Below are positions 26,704 through 35,533 of a stretch of DNA of 64,000 nucleotides, piece by piece. The stretch comes from JAVBLP01 sp031553505 (GTDB lineage Bacteria; Elusimicrobiota; Endomicrobiia; Endomicrobiales; Endomicrobiaceae). The notes beneath the pieces were generated by a model. That model saw nothing but the letters and a program-made list of their open reading frames with translations. It was not told the origin of the DNA and did no database searches. The stretch covers positions 41,756 through 105,755 of the forward strand of contig JAVBLP010000022.1 of the NCBI GenBank assembly GCA_031553505.1, written 5' to 3'. Within the stretch, counting starts at the first letter, position 1. Every line of letters begins with the position of its first letter. The translations under genes and the position numbers were made by a program.

Positions 26704-27717
26704 TTGATAGGACTTGACTTGGGCTCGAAGTATATAAAAATTTGCAGTTTACATGCCAAAGCTGACGGGAATTATGTGGTTTACGCTGCCATGACTTCTT
26801 CTGTTTCAGGAGAAGACAAGAAAGATAACCCTATAATACTCAAAAACAAAATAAACGAACTTGCAAAACAGGTAAGAGCAAAAAATAACGAAACATATTT
26901 GTCTGTCGGCGGCATGGATTTGCTTGCCAGGGATTTTTCTATGCCAAAAACAATTGATGCGGCAAATCTTTCCGGAGCGGTTATGCTGGAAGCCGAAAAT
27001 GTTGTTTTTGAGTCGTTGGATAATATGTATGCTGATTATATGCTGATGCCTGATTCACCGGAAGATAAAAATGATATATTATTTGTTGCCTCTCCAAAAA
27101 GGCACATAGACCAGATAATAGAAAGTCTTTCCACTACAGCGCTTTCAGTTGAAGGCGTAAGCATAGACAATATAGCATTGGCGAACGCTTTTGTTGAGTT
27201 TAATGAAAAGAGAGCCGCTAAAGAATCGATAGTGCTTGTAAATATCGGCAGCGAAGTGTCTAATATAGCAATTATTGATAAAGGCCAGCTCAGGTTTATA
27301 AGGAATGTCGCTTTCGGCGGCAGTGATGTTACTGCGGAAATTGCAAATGTGTACGAGGTAAGTTTAGATGTTGCCGAACAGCTTAAAAGGCAGCCCGAAA
27401 TTTGGGATAGTATAGGAGTGAATATAAAAAATATACTTAAAATCAGCTCAAGCAATTTGTTGGAAGCGATTTTTAGGTCTATGGAATATTGTGTTTCGAG
27501 ACAGAAGATAGGAAAAGTTGACAGAATAATGCTTACAGGCGGCGGCGCTTTAATAAAAGGAATGGATACTTTTATTTATGACACGCTTGGCATAAGTACC
27601 GATAAGTGGAATCCGCTTAACTCCGAAAAAGTCAGAGGCGTTTCTAATGCCGAACTCGGCTATTTCATACCGGTAGCGTTGGGCCTTGCCCTTGCCAAAG
27701 GAGAAGGCAATGTATGA
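26704..27717 (+). CDS. pilM: PilM-like actin-fold assembly protein
   Basis: Cytoplasmic actin-like ATPase of the PilM family, 337 aa; it binds the PilN N-terminus and connects it to the ATPase. GLDLGSKYIKIC at the N-terminus is the phosphate-1 motif, and LTGGGALIKGMD is the late nucleotide-binding loop. The start is unusual: TTG 26704 with AGGAGG (26694-26699) only 4 nt upstream, and no in-frame ATG before the conserved motif. Its end overlaps pilN by 8 nt. Confidence 0.88.
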   Translation: MIGLDLGSKYIKICSLHAKADGNYVVYAAMTSSVSGEDKKDNPIILKNKINELAKQVRAKNNETYLSVGGMDLLARDFSMPKTIDAANLSGAVMLEAENVVFESLDNMYADYMLMPDSPEDKNDILFVASPKRHIDQIIESLSTTALSVEGVSIDNIALANAFVEFNEKRAAKESIVLVNIGSEVSNIAIIDKGQLRFIRNVAFGGSDVTAEIANVYEVSLDVAEQLKRQPEIWDSIGVNIKNILKISSSNLLEAIFRSMEYCVSRQKIGKVDRIMLTGGGALIKGMDTFIYDTLGISTDKWNPLNSEKVRGVSNAELGYFIPVALGLALAKGEGNV

Positions 27718-28351
27718 GATAAACCTTGTCAAAAAAGCGCTTGTCAGAACAGAAAATGATTTTAAGGCTATCAGGGCGTTAAAAGTGCTTTCGCTGGTTT
27801 TTACTATCGCGGTTTTTGCCGTGCTTGTTATGGTTGCCGTAATGTTTATTGAAACCCAGAAAGTTACAGAAAATATTAATGATTTGAAAATGAAGATTGA
27901 TGAACAGCGGAGAATAAACAAAATCAAAGATGTTGAAAAAGAATGGACAAACAACTACTACAAAATGCTTGCGATTAAAGATATAATAAACAAAAACACT
28001 AAAACAGGGTTATTGTTAAGAGATGTCGGTTTATACGCTCCTGAGTGGGACGTTATATGCACATTTGATTTCGATAAGAATGAAACTATAACTGAAACGG
28101 TAAGGCTGAAAGTTCTTAAAGACGCGTTCAAACCCGAAGAATATGTACAAAAGGTGAAAGACGCGTATTCAAGGAGTATTTATTTGAGCGAGGGTAAAAA
28201 TATTACAATATCTTCGAAAGATGAAATTAAAGAGATGACGGTAAGCGGAGTCAAAGTTAATACATTTGTGGTTACAATACCGCTGAAGGAAGTTGCCCCT
28301 GCGGCGCCGGATGGAACTTCTTCTGAACAGAATCAGGGGGAGGGTGAATAA
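27710..28351 (+). CDS. pilN: PilN-like inner-membrane assembly protein
   Basis: 213-aa bitopic inner-membrane protein. MYEINLVKKAL is the typical PilN N-terminus (the INLL-type motif that binds PilM). A transmembrane helix (about 30-52, VLSLVFTIAVFAVLVMVAVMF) precedes a coiled coil and a periplasmic fold. ATG 27710 is chosen because AGGAG is 6 nt upstream and the motif follows at once; it lies inside the last codons of pilM. The C-terminal tail is rich in Ala, Pro, Gln and Glu. Its stop overlaps the pilO start by one base. Confidence 0.85.
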   Translation: MYEINLVKKALVRTENDFKAIRALKVLSLVFTIAVFAVLVMVAVMFIETQKVTENINDLKMKIDEQRRINKIKDVEKEWTNNYYKMLAIKDIINKNTKTGLLLRDVGLYAPEWDVICTFDFDKNETITETVRLKVLKDAFKPEEYVQKVKDAYSRSIYLSEGKNITISSKDEIKEMTVSGVKVNTFVVTIPLKEVAPAAPDGTSSEQNQGEGE

Positions 28352-29262
28352 TGGCCAGTTATTCCAAAAAACATTTAGCTTATGTAGTAGTCAGAAATAT
28401 ATTCTTTGTTTTGCTGATAATTGCGGCTTTTATGTACTTATATAAACCTGTGGAAACACAGCTTAATGAACGTAAAGCTTTGCGCGACAAATATTCCGAA
28501 GTTTATCAGGATGTTTTGAATTTTCCAGCGCTGAATGATAGTATGCAGGAAACAAAGGCTAAAATTGAAGATTCTATAGCCAGTATACCGATGGATTATT
28601 CGCCTAATCAGGTGTTGTTAAGCCAGTACAGAGACAGGGTTTATGAAACAGCAAAAAGCAACTCTGTTAAAATAACCAGCGATACTGTTAACAGAAATGA
28701 AGCGACGTCTGAATTTACTTCATTGCTTTTTGAATTTAATGCTAAATACGCAATGGTTTACAAATTTTTGTTTTCTTTGGAATTGTTTTCAAGAGTGAAC
28801 TCTTTTTCAATAGATGAAAAGAATAATGTAACAGTTGAAAGCCAGCCTGTTTTATACCGCCCCGAAGTCGATAATTACTTTAGCGGAAGGGAAGAAGTTA
28901 TGGATGAAGTCCGTATGGCGGGCTACTTTAAAGAAATTTTTGAAAAATCTGCAAAATTGCTTGAATCATTAGGGCATATTCCGACATGGAGAGACATAGA
29001 TCCCGCCCCCAGAAATCCGTTTTATGAATACAAAGCTCCTTACAAGGCCTCTGTAAACCAAAGAAGAAAGCTTCCTGAAATCAAAATTTCCGGAATTATA
29101 TATGATGTGGTCAATCCTATTGTTATTATTGAAGGCAAACTTTACAGGCAGGGCGATTATTATAAAACTGTAAAAATATTAACCATAAGGGAAAGGACCA
29201 TTACAGTCGAGCTTGACGGGCAAAAGTATATTATTAAATTTGATAAAGGAGAGGTAGAGTGA
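28351..29262 (+). CDS. pilO: PilO-like protein with a PilP-like C-terminal segment
   Basis: 303-aa bitopic inner-membrane protein. After a helix at about 15-30 (IFFVLLIIAAFMYLY) comes a coiled coil and a PilO fold (about 60-210). The last 65 residues (KLPEIKISGIIYD, then IEGKLYRQGDYYKTVKI and DGQKYIIKF) resemble the PilP/GspC homology region that contacts the secretin N-domains. No separate pilP gene is present, so this protein may do both jobs. That is inference from pattern, not from a profile search. It forms the alignment complex with PilM and PilN. Confidence 0.78.
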   Translation: MASYSKKHLAYVVVRNIFFVLLIIAAFMYLYKPVETQLNERKALRDKYSEVYQDVLNFPALNDSMQETKAKIEDSIASIPMDYSPNQVLLSQYRDRVYETAKSNSVKITSDTVNRNEATSEFTSLLFEFNAKYAMVYKFLFSLELFSRVNSFSIDEKNNVTVESQPVLYRPEVDNYFSGREEVMDEVRMAGYFKEIFEKSAKLLESLGHIPTWRDIDPAPRNPFYEYKAPYKASVNQRRKLPEIKISGIIYDVVNPIVIIEGKLYRQGDYYKTVKILTIRERTITVELDGQKYIIKFDKGEVE

Positions 29263-30629
29263 TGAAGAAGATTGCGGCTCTGTTGATGGCGGTTGCCATG
29301 TTTTCGCAAGTAACTTTTGCGGCAGTTGAATCAAGAGGATTGATATCCGTAGATTTCCAAGGGACAACATTGTACACGGTTTTAAATATTTTGAGCATGA
29401 AAACCGGGAGAAAATTTGTTACTGACGCGGATCTTTTGAATAAAAAGATTGTTTTAACGCTTAAAGACGTAACTCCGGATGAAGCTTTGAATGCTTTGTT
29501 AGACACTTATGACCTTTACTACGTTAAGCAGGGAGACACAAACATTTATGTTATTAAGAGTAAAAGCGATGTTTCTCCCATAACTGTTTCAAAAGTTATA
29601 TTTTGCAATTACGCAAAAGCGGAAGCTTTGTCAAAAGTGCTTGAAGCAAGGCTGTCAAAAGGCGGAAAGATTGCTTTTGACGAAAGAACAAACTCCGTTA
29701 TTATTACCGATTTGGCGGACAGTATAGATAAAATGGAAACGCTTATACGTTCTTTGGACGTCCCTACGCCACAGGTGCTTATAGAGTCAAGAATAGTTGA
29801 CGTTACGTTGAACGACCAGCTGCAGATCGGAACGCAGATAGATAATATATACAGAATGCCGCAATATACCGTTGATTCTGTAGTTGCCCCGTACCAGGAT
29901 GCTGACGGCAATGAAAAACCCGGATATTATACCGGCTATGGCGAAAACGGAATGAGAGGCGCCAATACAAACGGTTATGTGTGGGCAGACGTGTTAAATT
30001 TAGTCAACGGAGTTAATACTCCTTTAAGGCCTACTGCAAATTATCAACAGGTATTAAGCGTAATGAATCCTGCGGGCATAGGCAAATTGAGCGCGGCAGT
30101 TATTGCCGGCGATTGGAATATTGTAGGTTCTTTTTTCGCAGGAGTGGAAGCTAAGAACGCAAAGATTCTTACGAATCCTAAATTGATAGTTTTAAACAAC
30201 CAGGAAGCAACAATCGATATTATAGAAGAAGTGCCTTATATCACCGATAAAACTACGTCCGTGGACAGCGGAGCTGTTACCGCTACGACTGCTTTTAAAG
30301 AAGTCGGTTTGAAAATGAAAGTAAGACCTCAGATTAACAGAGACGGAACAATAGTTTTGGAAGTTTCCCCCGAACAAAGCTTCCGTACGGGCGAAACGCT
30401 TGACGGCGTTCCTGTTATCAATACAAGCAAAGCTACAACCGTCATGATCTTAAGAAGCGGCGAAACAGCGGTTATCGGCGGGCTGATAAGAGAAACGGAA
30501 ACAAAGACGGATATTAAGGTGCCTCTTTTAGGCGATATTCCGATTCTCGGATATTTATTTAAGAGCACGTCAAAAAGCAAAGGCAGACACGAGCTTACAA
30601 TATTTATATCCGCAAAAATAATTAACTAA
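29262..30629 (+). CDS. pilQ: Secretin (PilQ/GspD family), short form
   Basis: Outer-membrane secretin channel of 455 aa. It has a signal peptide (MKKIAALLMAVAMFSQVTFA), a secretin/TonB short N-terminal domain (VDFQGTTLYTVLNILS), N1-type domains (about 80-170), and the C-terminal barrel ending in GGLIRETETKTDIKVPLLG and PILGYLFKSTS. It is clearly shorter than common PilQ proteins of about 600-800 aa; the AMIN domains are missing. ATG 29262 overlaps the pilO stop by one base, with AAAGGAGAGG just upstream. No pilotin gene is seen. Confidence 0.92.
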   Translation: MKKIAALLMAVAMFSQVTFAAVESRGLISVDFQGTTLYTVLNILSMKTGRKFVTDADLLNKKIVLTLKDVTPDEALNALLDTYDLYYVKQGDTNIYVIKSKSDVSPITVSKVIFCNYAKAEALSKVLEARLSKGGKIAFDERTNSVIITDLADSIDKMETLIRSLDVPTPQVLIESRIVDVTLNDQLQIGTQIDNIYRMPQYTVDSVVAPYQDADGNEKPGYYTGYGENGMRGANTNGYVWADVLNLVNGVNTPLRPTANYQQVLSVMNPAGIGKLSAAVIAGDWNIVGSFFAGVEAKNAKILTNPKLIVLNNQEATIDIIEEVPYITDKTTSVDSGAVTATTAFKEVGLKMKVRPQINRDGTIVLEVSPEQSFRTGETLDGVPVINTSKATTVMILRSGETAVIGGLIRETETKTDIKVPLLGDIPILGYLFKSTSKSKGRHELTIFISAKIIN

Positions 30630-30641
30630 AAGGTGTTTTCA

Positions 30642-31205
30642 GTGGAAGAAAACATAAAGATTTTAATCGTTGAAGATGAAGAAATAGTCAAAGAAACTCT
30701 TGCGGAAAACCTCAAAGAGAAGGGATTCTTTGTGGAAACTGCCGAAAACGCTACAAACGCGCTTACCATGATAAAGCAGTTTTATTATGACATCATGCTT
30801 GTCGATTACAGGCTGCCCGATATGAACGGGCTTGCCCTCATCAGGGAAGCAAATGTCATTTCCAAAGAGACAGTTTCTATTGTTGTAACAGGATACAGTT
30901 CTGTCGAGACAGCCGTAGACGCAATGCGCATGGGCGCTTACGACTATCTTTTAAAACCGGTAGATATAGAATCGCTGGTTACAGAAATTAAAAGCATAAT
31001 TAACGAAAGAGAAGTGTTAAAACAGGGCAAAGAAACCCTTCACAACAGCGTTATGAAAGAGTTGTCTCCTATTAAGGATGATTCTATAAATATCATTGCG
31101 TCAAGAGACAGCCTTATCCCGGTCAGCAGGGAAAGCGTAACAAGGAAGTTTTTTGCTTTGCCTGGAATGTTTTTAAAGAAAATAAAAGATTTTTATTGGG
31201 GCTAG
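30642..31205 (+). CDS. Receiver-only response regulator
   Basis: 187-aa protein with an N-terminal receiver domain (about 1-125): acidic pocket VEDEE, phosphoacceptor Asp55 in LVDYRLPDMNG, Thr in VVTGYSS, and Lys in LLKPVD. The remaining 60 residues show no DNA-binding or enzymatic domain, so it probably signals through protein contacts. Of the two candidate GTG starts, GTG 30642 is preferred because AAAAGG lies 8 nt upstream. It sits between the secretin and a repeat protein, and so may control pilus assembly or motility. No histidine kinase is in the window. Confidence 0.85.
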   Translation: MEENIKILIVEDEEIVKETLAENLKEKGFFVETAENATNALTMIKQFYYDIMLVDYRLPDMNGLALIREANVISKETVSIVVTGYSSVETAVDAMRMGAYDYLLKPVDIESLVTEIKSIINEREVLKQGKETLHNSVMKELSPIKDDSINIIASRDSLIPVSRESVTRKFFALPGMFLKKIKDFYWG

Positions 31206-31213
31206 GAGTTTTT

Positions 31214-32017
31214 ATGAAAAATAAATTTACTTATGTTTTTTTGATTTTAGCGTTTGTTTGTGTTAATGCCCAGGCAGCAAGGCCTCAAAAAAAAGGCGCT
31301 GCTGATGCGAATAATGATACATATGTTTCTGAACCCGCAGCATCATACAGCAATAAAAAATACGGAGCTTCCGATTTTTCAAAAGCAAAAAGCCTTTATA
31401 ATGACGGTAAAATTGAAAGATCAGAACTTATGCTAAACCAGATTCTTCTGTCCAACCCTGATTTTACCGAAGCCCTGGAACTTAAAAATAAAATTATTAT
31501 TCTCAAAGAAAAGCTTTATGTGTTTAAAAGGGATACTTCCGAAGAATATGTCATTAAATCGGAAAGAAGCCTCAGAGACGGCAATTTTTACGAAGGTCTT
31601 CTCTATTATAAAAAAGCGGTAGACCTCATGCCGGAGATATACGATGCCCAGAGGTACAATACAATAATAGGCGAACTTAACGCGCAGTCTTTGAAATATA
31701 AAGGTTCAGACAGGAAAAAATTTCTTCTTTCCGTTGAAAGCTTTCAGGAAGGAAACTTTAAAAAAGCCAAAAACCTTATTGATGATTTAGCGCAGGACTA
31801 TGACCACATGAGAGATTTTAAAGGAATGGCGGATTTTTATTTAATTGAGTATACCAACAAAGACAGAATTAAAGGCTATTATAATGAAGCGCTAAATGAT
31901 TTTAAAGCCGGTAGATATGAAAACGCAAGAGTCCAGCTATACCTCGCAATAGCGCTTGACAGCAAAAATTACGATGTTGTCCGTTTGACCGAACAGGTTA
32001 ACCTGGAACTTCAATAA
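31214..32017 (+). CDS. Exported TPR-like repeat protein
   Basis: 267-aa protein with signal peptide MKNKFTYVFLILAFVCVNAQA. The mature part has helical repeats of TPR type: FSKAKSLYNDGKIERSELM, SLRDGNFYEGLLYYKKAV, SFQEGNFKKAKNLIDDLAQ and DFKAGRYENARVQLYLAI. TAGGAG lies 5 nt before ATG 31214. It is last in the pilus operon and is followed by a strong terminator. It may act as a secretin pilotin or assembly scaffold, roles TPR proteins such as PilF play elsewhere; that is inference. Confidence 0.8.
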   Translation: MKNKFTYVFLILAFVCVNAQAARPQKKGAADANNDTYVSEPAASYSNKKYGASDFSKAKSLYNDGKIERSELMLNQILLSNPDFTEALELKNKIIILKEKLYVFKRDTSEEYVIKSERSLRDGNFYEGLLYYKKAVDLMPEIYDAQRYNTIIGELNAQSLKYKGSDRKKFLLSVESFQEGNFKKAKNLIDDLAQDYDHMRDFKGMADFYLIEYTNKDRIKGYYNEALNDFKAGRYENARVQLYLAIALDSKNYDVVRLTEQVNLELQ

Positions 32018-32030
32018 AGAAAGTTTAATA

Positions 32031-32059
32031 AAAGAGAGGCGAAAGCCTCTCTTTTTTTG
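32031..32059 (+). terminator. Terminator of the pilus operon
   Basis: AAAGAGAGGC (32031-32040), a GAAA tetraloop and GCCTCTCTTT (32045-32054) form a perfect 10-bp stem, with further T residues after it. Confidence 0.95.
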
Positions 32060-32109
32060 TTTGCCTTAGTAAAATCAAAAAACATTGAAAAATCAATAAA
32101 AAATTGTAA

Positions 32110-32133
32110 AAAAGCGCTACGTTTTGCGCTTTT
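32110..32133. other. Hairpin upstream of the ppdK promoter
   Basis: AAAAGCGC (32110-32117) and GCGCTTTT (32126-32133) are perfect inverted repeats that end 1 nt before the -35 box of ppdK. It could be a second terminator or an operator. Confidence 0.4.
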
Positions 32134-32134
32134 C

Positions 32135-32163
32135 TTGACTTTGAACAGAGTAAATAGTAGAAT
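32135..32163 (+). promoter_or_regulatory. Promoter of ppdK
   Basis: TTGACT (32135-32140) and TAGAAT (32158-32163) have a 17-bp spacer. The gene starts 43 nt after the -10 box with AAAGGAG before it. Confidence 0.65.
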
Positions 32164-32205
32164 CACCTTGTTTACAGACTAAAAAATCCTAAAAAGGAGT
32201 TTACA

Positions 32206-35031
32206 ATGCCTAATAAGTACGTGTATTTTTTTGGCGGCGGAAAAGCAGACGGAAACGGCAGCATGAAGAATCTTCTTGGCGGTAAAGGCGCAAACCTAGC
32301 GGAAATGGCAGGGCATAAAGACCTGAAACTTCCTGTCCCTCCGGGATTTACGATTACTACGGATGTTTGCACATATTACTATGATCACGGCAAAAAATAT
32401 CCTAGTGAACTTGAAAAACAGGTCTTGGCAGCTATGAAAAACGTTGAAAAGGTCATAGGCAAAAAGTTTGGCGATACGCAGAACCCTCTCTTGGTTTCAG
32501 TCCGTTCCGGCGCGAGAAGCTCGATGCCCGGCATGATGGAAACCGTTTTAAACGTAGGGCTTACCACAAAAACAATACCCGCGTTGATAGCGAAAACAAA
32601 AAATGAAAGATTTGTTTATGACGCCTACAGAAGGCTTATAATGATGTATTCAGACGTTGTTATGGAAAAAGCCGCCGGAATAGAGCCTAAAGACGAAATG
32701 GGCATACGTAAACAGCTTGAAAGAATAATGGCCGGAATGAAAAAAGATAAAGGCGTGGAACTGGATACCGAGCTTGACGCGCAGGATCTTAAATATCTTT
32801 GCGAACTTTTTAAAGACAAAGTTAAGCAGGTGCTCGGAAAGAATTTTCCTGATGATCCGTACCAGCAGGTTTGGGGCGGCATAGGCGCTGTTTTCGCGTC
32901 ATGGAACGGCAAAAGAGCCATCGCTTACAGAAAAATCGAAGGCATTCCTGATGAATGGGGAACAGCCGTTAACGTCCAGTCGATGGTTTTTGGCAATATG
33001 GGCGACACATCCGCGACCGGCGTTGCTTTTACGAGAAACCCCGGAAACGGCGATTCAAGATTTTACGGCGAATATCTTGTCAACGCGCAGGGCGAAGACG
33101 TTGTTGCCGGTATCCGCACCCCTGCTCCGATAAACGAAGCCTCAAAGAGTGAACATAACAAAGGCGAAAAAACGCTCGAACAGGTAATGCCTAAAGATTA
33201 CAAAGAACTTTTCAATATACAGAAAAAGCTTGAAAAACATTACAGAGACATGCAGGACATAGAGTTTACTATTGAAGAGGGCAAACTCTGGATGCTTCAG
33301 TGCCGTTCCGGAAAGAGAAACGGCCCCGCCGCAGTTAAAATGGCGATGGATATGCTTAAAGAAAAACTTATTACGAGAGAAGAAGCCGTAATGAGAGTTT
33401 CCCCGGCGCAGTTGGACGAACTCCTGCACCCTATCATCAATCCTAAAGCGGAATCCGCTGCAAAAATTTTGGCAAAAGGCTTGCCTGCAGGCCCCGGCGG
33501 AGCTACCGGCATGATAGTGTTTTCAGCAGAAGATGCCGTAAAGTGGAATGAAGAAGGCAAAAAAGTTATTCTCGTAAGAGAAGAAACCAATCCGGAAGAC
33601 GTTGAAGGCATGAGAGCCGCGCAGGCAATTTTGACTGCACGCGGCGGCATGACGTCCCACGCCGCCCTTGTTGCGCGCGGATGGGGAAAATGCTGCATAG
33701 TAGGATGCGCGGCAATTCACGTTGATACAAACGCTAAAACAATGAAAATAGATTCAAAAGTTTTTAAAGAAGGCGACTGGCTTACGCTTAACGGCACTAA
33801 AGGAAATGTTTACGAAGGCAAACTCGAAATGGTTGACGCCACGGAAAATGCCCTTCTTTTTGACTTCTTAAAAATTTGCGATTCAGTTAAATCGCTTAAA
33901 GTCCGTACAAACGCAGATACTCCCGCGGATGCGAAAAAAGCAAAGCTTTTCGGCGCGGAAGGCATCGGCCTTTTCAGAACGGAGCATATGTTCTACGGCG
34001 AAAACTCTGAAAAACCTTTGTTTGCTTTAAGAAAGATGATAATGTCGAGCACTACGCAGGAAAGAGTAAAAGCCCTTAACGAGCTTTTCCCTTTCTTTAA
34101 AGCAGAGCTTAAAGGCACTTTTGAAGCCATGGACGGATACGCGGTAACCGTAAGGCTTCTCGATCCGCCTCTTCATGAGTTTATCCCCAGGGAAAACAGC
34201 ATGAAACAGGTTATCGCTGACAGCATAGGCATAACCGTTGCGGAATTTGATAAGAGAGCCGAAGTCCTCCACGAAACAAACCCGATGATGGGACACAGGG
34301 GAGTAAGGCTTGGCATAACATACCCGGAAATTACAGAAATGCAGGCAAGAGCGATATTTGAAGCGACCGCGGAACTTTTAAAAGCAGGCAAAAAAGTATT
34401 CCCGGAAATTATGGTCCCGGTAACCTGCTCTGTAAATGAATTGAAAAACCAGAAAGCGATAGTTGAGCTGGTGTACAGAGAAACGCTTGCAAAATTCAAT
34501 CTTAAAAAGATTGCCTATTCTTTCGGCACGATGATAGAAATACCCAGAGCCGCGCTTTTGGCGGACCAGATGGCGGAAGTCGCGGAATTTTTCTCTTTCG
34601 GCACCAATGACCTGACGCAGATGAGCTTTGGTTTCTCAAGAGACGATATCGGCGGATTCCTTGGCGATTATCTCGGCAAAAAAGTACTTACTGACGACCC
34701 TTTCCAGACAATAGACGTTGAAGGCGTAGGTCAGCTTATAGCGTACGGAGTTGAACTCGGCAGGGACGTAAGGCCGGGAATGAAAATCGGCATTTGCGGA
34801 GAACATGGCGGGGACCCTAAATCCATAGAATTCTGCCATAATGTAGGCATGAGCTACGTTTCCTGCTCGCCTTTCAGAGTGCCTATCGCAAGGCTTTCAG
34901 CGGCGCAGGCAGCAGTAAGAGAAAAACAGCAGGCAAAAGCAGCAGCAAAACCGGCAAAAAAAGCCGCTAAAAAAACTGCAAAAAAGGCTGCTCCTAAGAA
35001 AAAAGCAGCAAAAAAAGCAAAAAAGAAATAA
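32206..35031 (+). CDS. ppdK: Pyruvate, phosphate dikinase with Lys/Ala-rich tail
   Basis: Interconverts pyruvate, ATP and phosphate with PEP, AMP and pyrophosphate; in fermenters it often runs as a PPi-saving glycolytic step. The ATP-grasp domain begins FGGGKADGNGSMKNLLGGKG. The swivelling phosphohistidine domain carries GGMTSHAALVARGWGKCC with catalytic His485. The PEP/pyruvate barrel includes GLFRTEHMF and the catalytic Cys segment GICGEHGGDP. The 941-aa length exceeds the usual 870-890 because of a C-terminal extension (about 905-941) of Ala, Lys and Pro only after its first few residues, resembling histone H1-like tails. It is monocistronic, with its own promoter and terminator. Confidence 0.95.
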   Translation: MPNKYVYFFGGGKADGNGSMKNLLGGKGANLAEMAGHKDLKLPVPPGFTITTDVCTYYYDHGKKYPSELEKQVLAAMKNVEKVIGKKFGDTQNPLLVSVRSGARSSMPGMMETVLNVGLTTKTIPALIAKTKNERFVYDAYRRLIMMYSDVVMEKAAGIEPKDEMGIRKQLERIMAGMKKDKGVELDTELDAQDLKYLCELFKDKVKQVLGKNFPDDPYQQVWGGIGAVFASWNGKRAIAYRKIEGIPDEWGTAVNVQSMVFGNMGDTSATGVAFTRNPGNGDSRFYGEYLVNAQGEDVVAGIRTPAPINEASKSEHNKGEKTLEQVMPKDYKELFNIQKKLEKHYRDMQDIEFTIEEGKLWMLQCRSGKRNGPAAVKMAMDMLKEKLITREEAVMRVSPAQLDELLHPIINPKAESAAKILAKGLPAGPGGATGMIVFSAEDAVKWNEEGKKVILVREETNPEDVEGMRAAQAILTARGGMTSHAALVARGWGKCCIVGCAAIHVDTNAKTMKIDSKVFKEGDWLTLNGTKGNVYEGKLEMVDATENALLFDFLKICDSVKSLKVRTNADTPADAKKAKLFGAEGIGLFRTEHMFYGENSEKPLFALRKMIMSSTTQERVKALNELFPFFKAELKGTFEAMDGYAVTVRLLDPPLHEFIPRENSMKQVIADSIGITVAEFDKRAEVLHETNPMMGHRGVRLGITYPEITEMQARAIFEATAELLKAGKKVFPEIMVPVTCSVNELKNQKAIVELVYRETLAKFNLKKIAYSFGTMIEIPRAALLADQMAEVAEFFSFGTNDLTQMSFGFSRDDIGGFLGDYLGKKVLTDDPFQTIDVEGVGQLIAYGVELGRDVRPGMKIGICGEHGGDPKSIEFCHNVGMSYVSCSPFRVPIARLSAAQAAVREKQQAKAAAKPAKKAAKKTAKKAAPKKKAAKKAKKK

Positions 35032-35050
35032 GCTAAAGTTATAAATAAAA

Positions 35051-35086
35051 AAGCCGCCCTGCGTAAAAACGGGGCGGCTTTTGCTT
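35051..35086 (+). terminator. Terminator of ppdK
   Basis: AAGCCGCCC (35051-35059) pairs with GGGCGGCTT (35072-35080), followed by T residues. Its core is nearly the same as the hairpin at 36075-36104, with paired base changes. Confidence 0.9.
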
Positions 35087-35203
35087 TTGTGTAAAAAAAG
35101 AGACTTACGGAATTTTACATGATAGTATATATTATTTTTGCCAATAATATTTGTTATATTACTAATAAAGTTGGTTAATATGCTTAAAATTGAGGCAAAT
35201 AAA

Positions 35204-35533
35204 ATGATAGAAAATTTATTAGGAAATGAGACTTTAGAGAAAATATTGTTGTCGATTGAAAGATACGGTAAAGTTTACGCTACCAATATAGCCAAAACCT
35301 TTGATATTCCGGTATATTCCGTTCAAAAACAGTTGATGAAAATGGAAGAAACATGCGTTTTAATCAGTATGTTTTACGGAAAAGTCAGGCTTTATGAGTT
35401 TAACCCCAGATATCCGCTGCTAAATGAGCTGAAAGCTTTACTAAGAAAAGTTTTTGATTTTTTGCCGCAGCAGGATATTGATAAATACTATATGAAGAGG
35501 CAGCGCCCAAGGCTCCGCGGGAAATCTTTATGA
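35204..35533 (+). CDS. Small winged-helix protein, candidate antitoxin
   Basis: 109-aa protein with a winged-helix pattern: IERYGKVYATNIAKTFDI, then VYSVQKQLMKMEETCVL as recognition helix and a wing at FYGKVRLYEFNPRYPLL. ATG 35204 is chosen because GAGG lies 8 nt upstream; ATG 35180 is an alternative, and the frame is open from 35138. Its stop overlaps the start of the nucleotidyltransferase-like gene by ATGA. DNA-binding partners in this arrangement act as antitoxin or repressor in AbiE-type pairs, which is the basis of the call. The exact family is not certain. Confidence 0.65.
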   Translation: MIENLLGNETLEKILLSIERYGKVYATNIAKTFDIPVYSVQKQLMKMEETCVLISMFYGKVRLYEFNPRYPLLNELKALLRKVFDFLPQQDIDKYYMKRQRPRLRGKSL

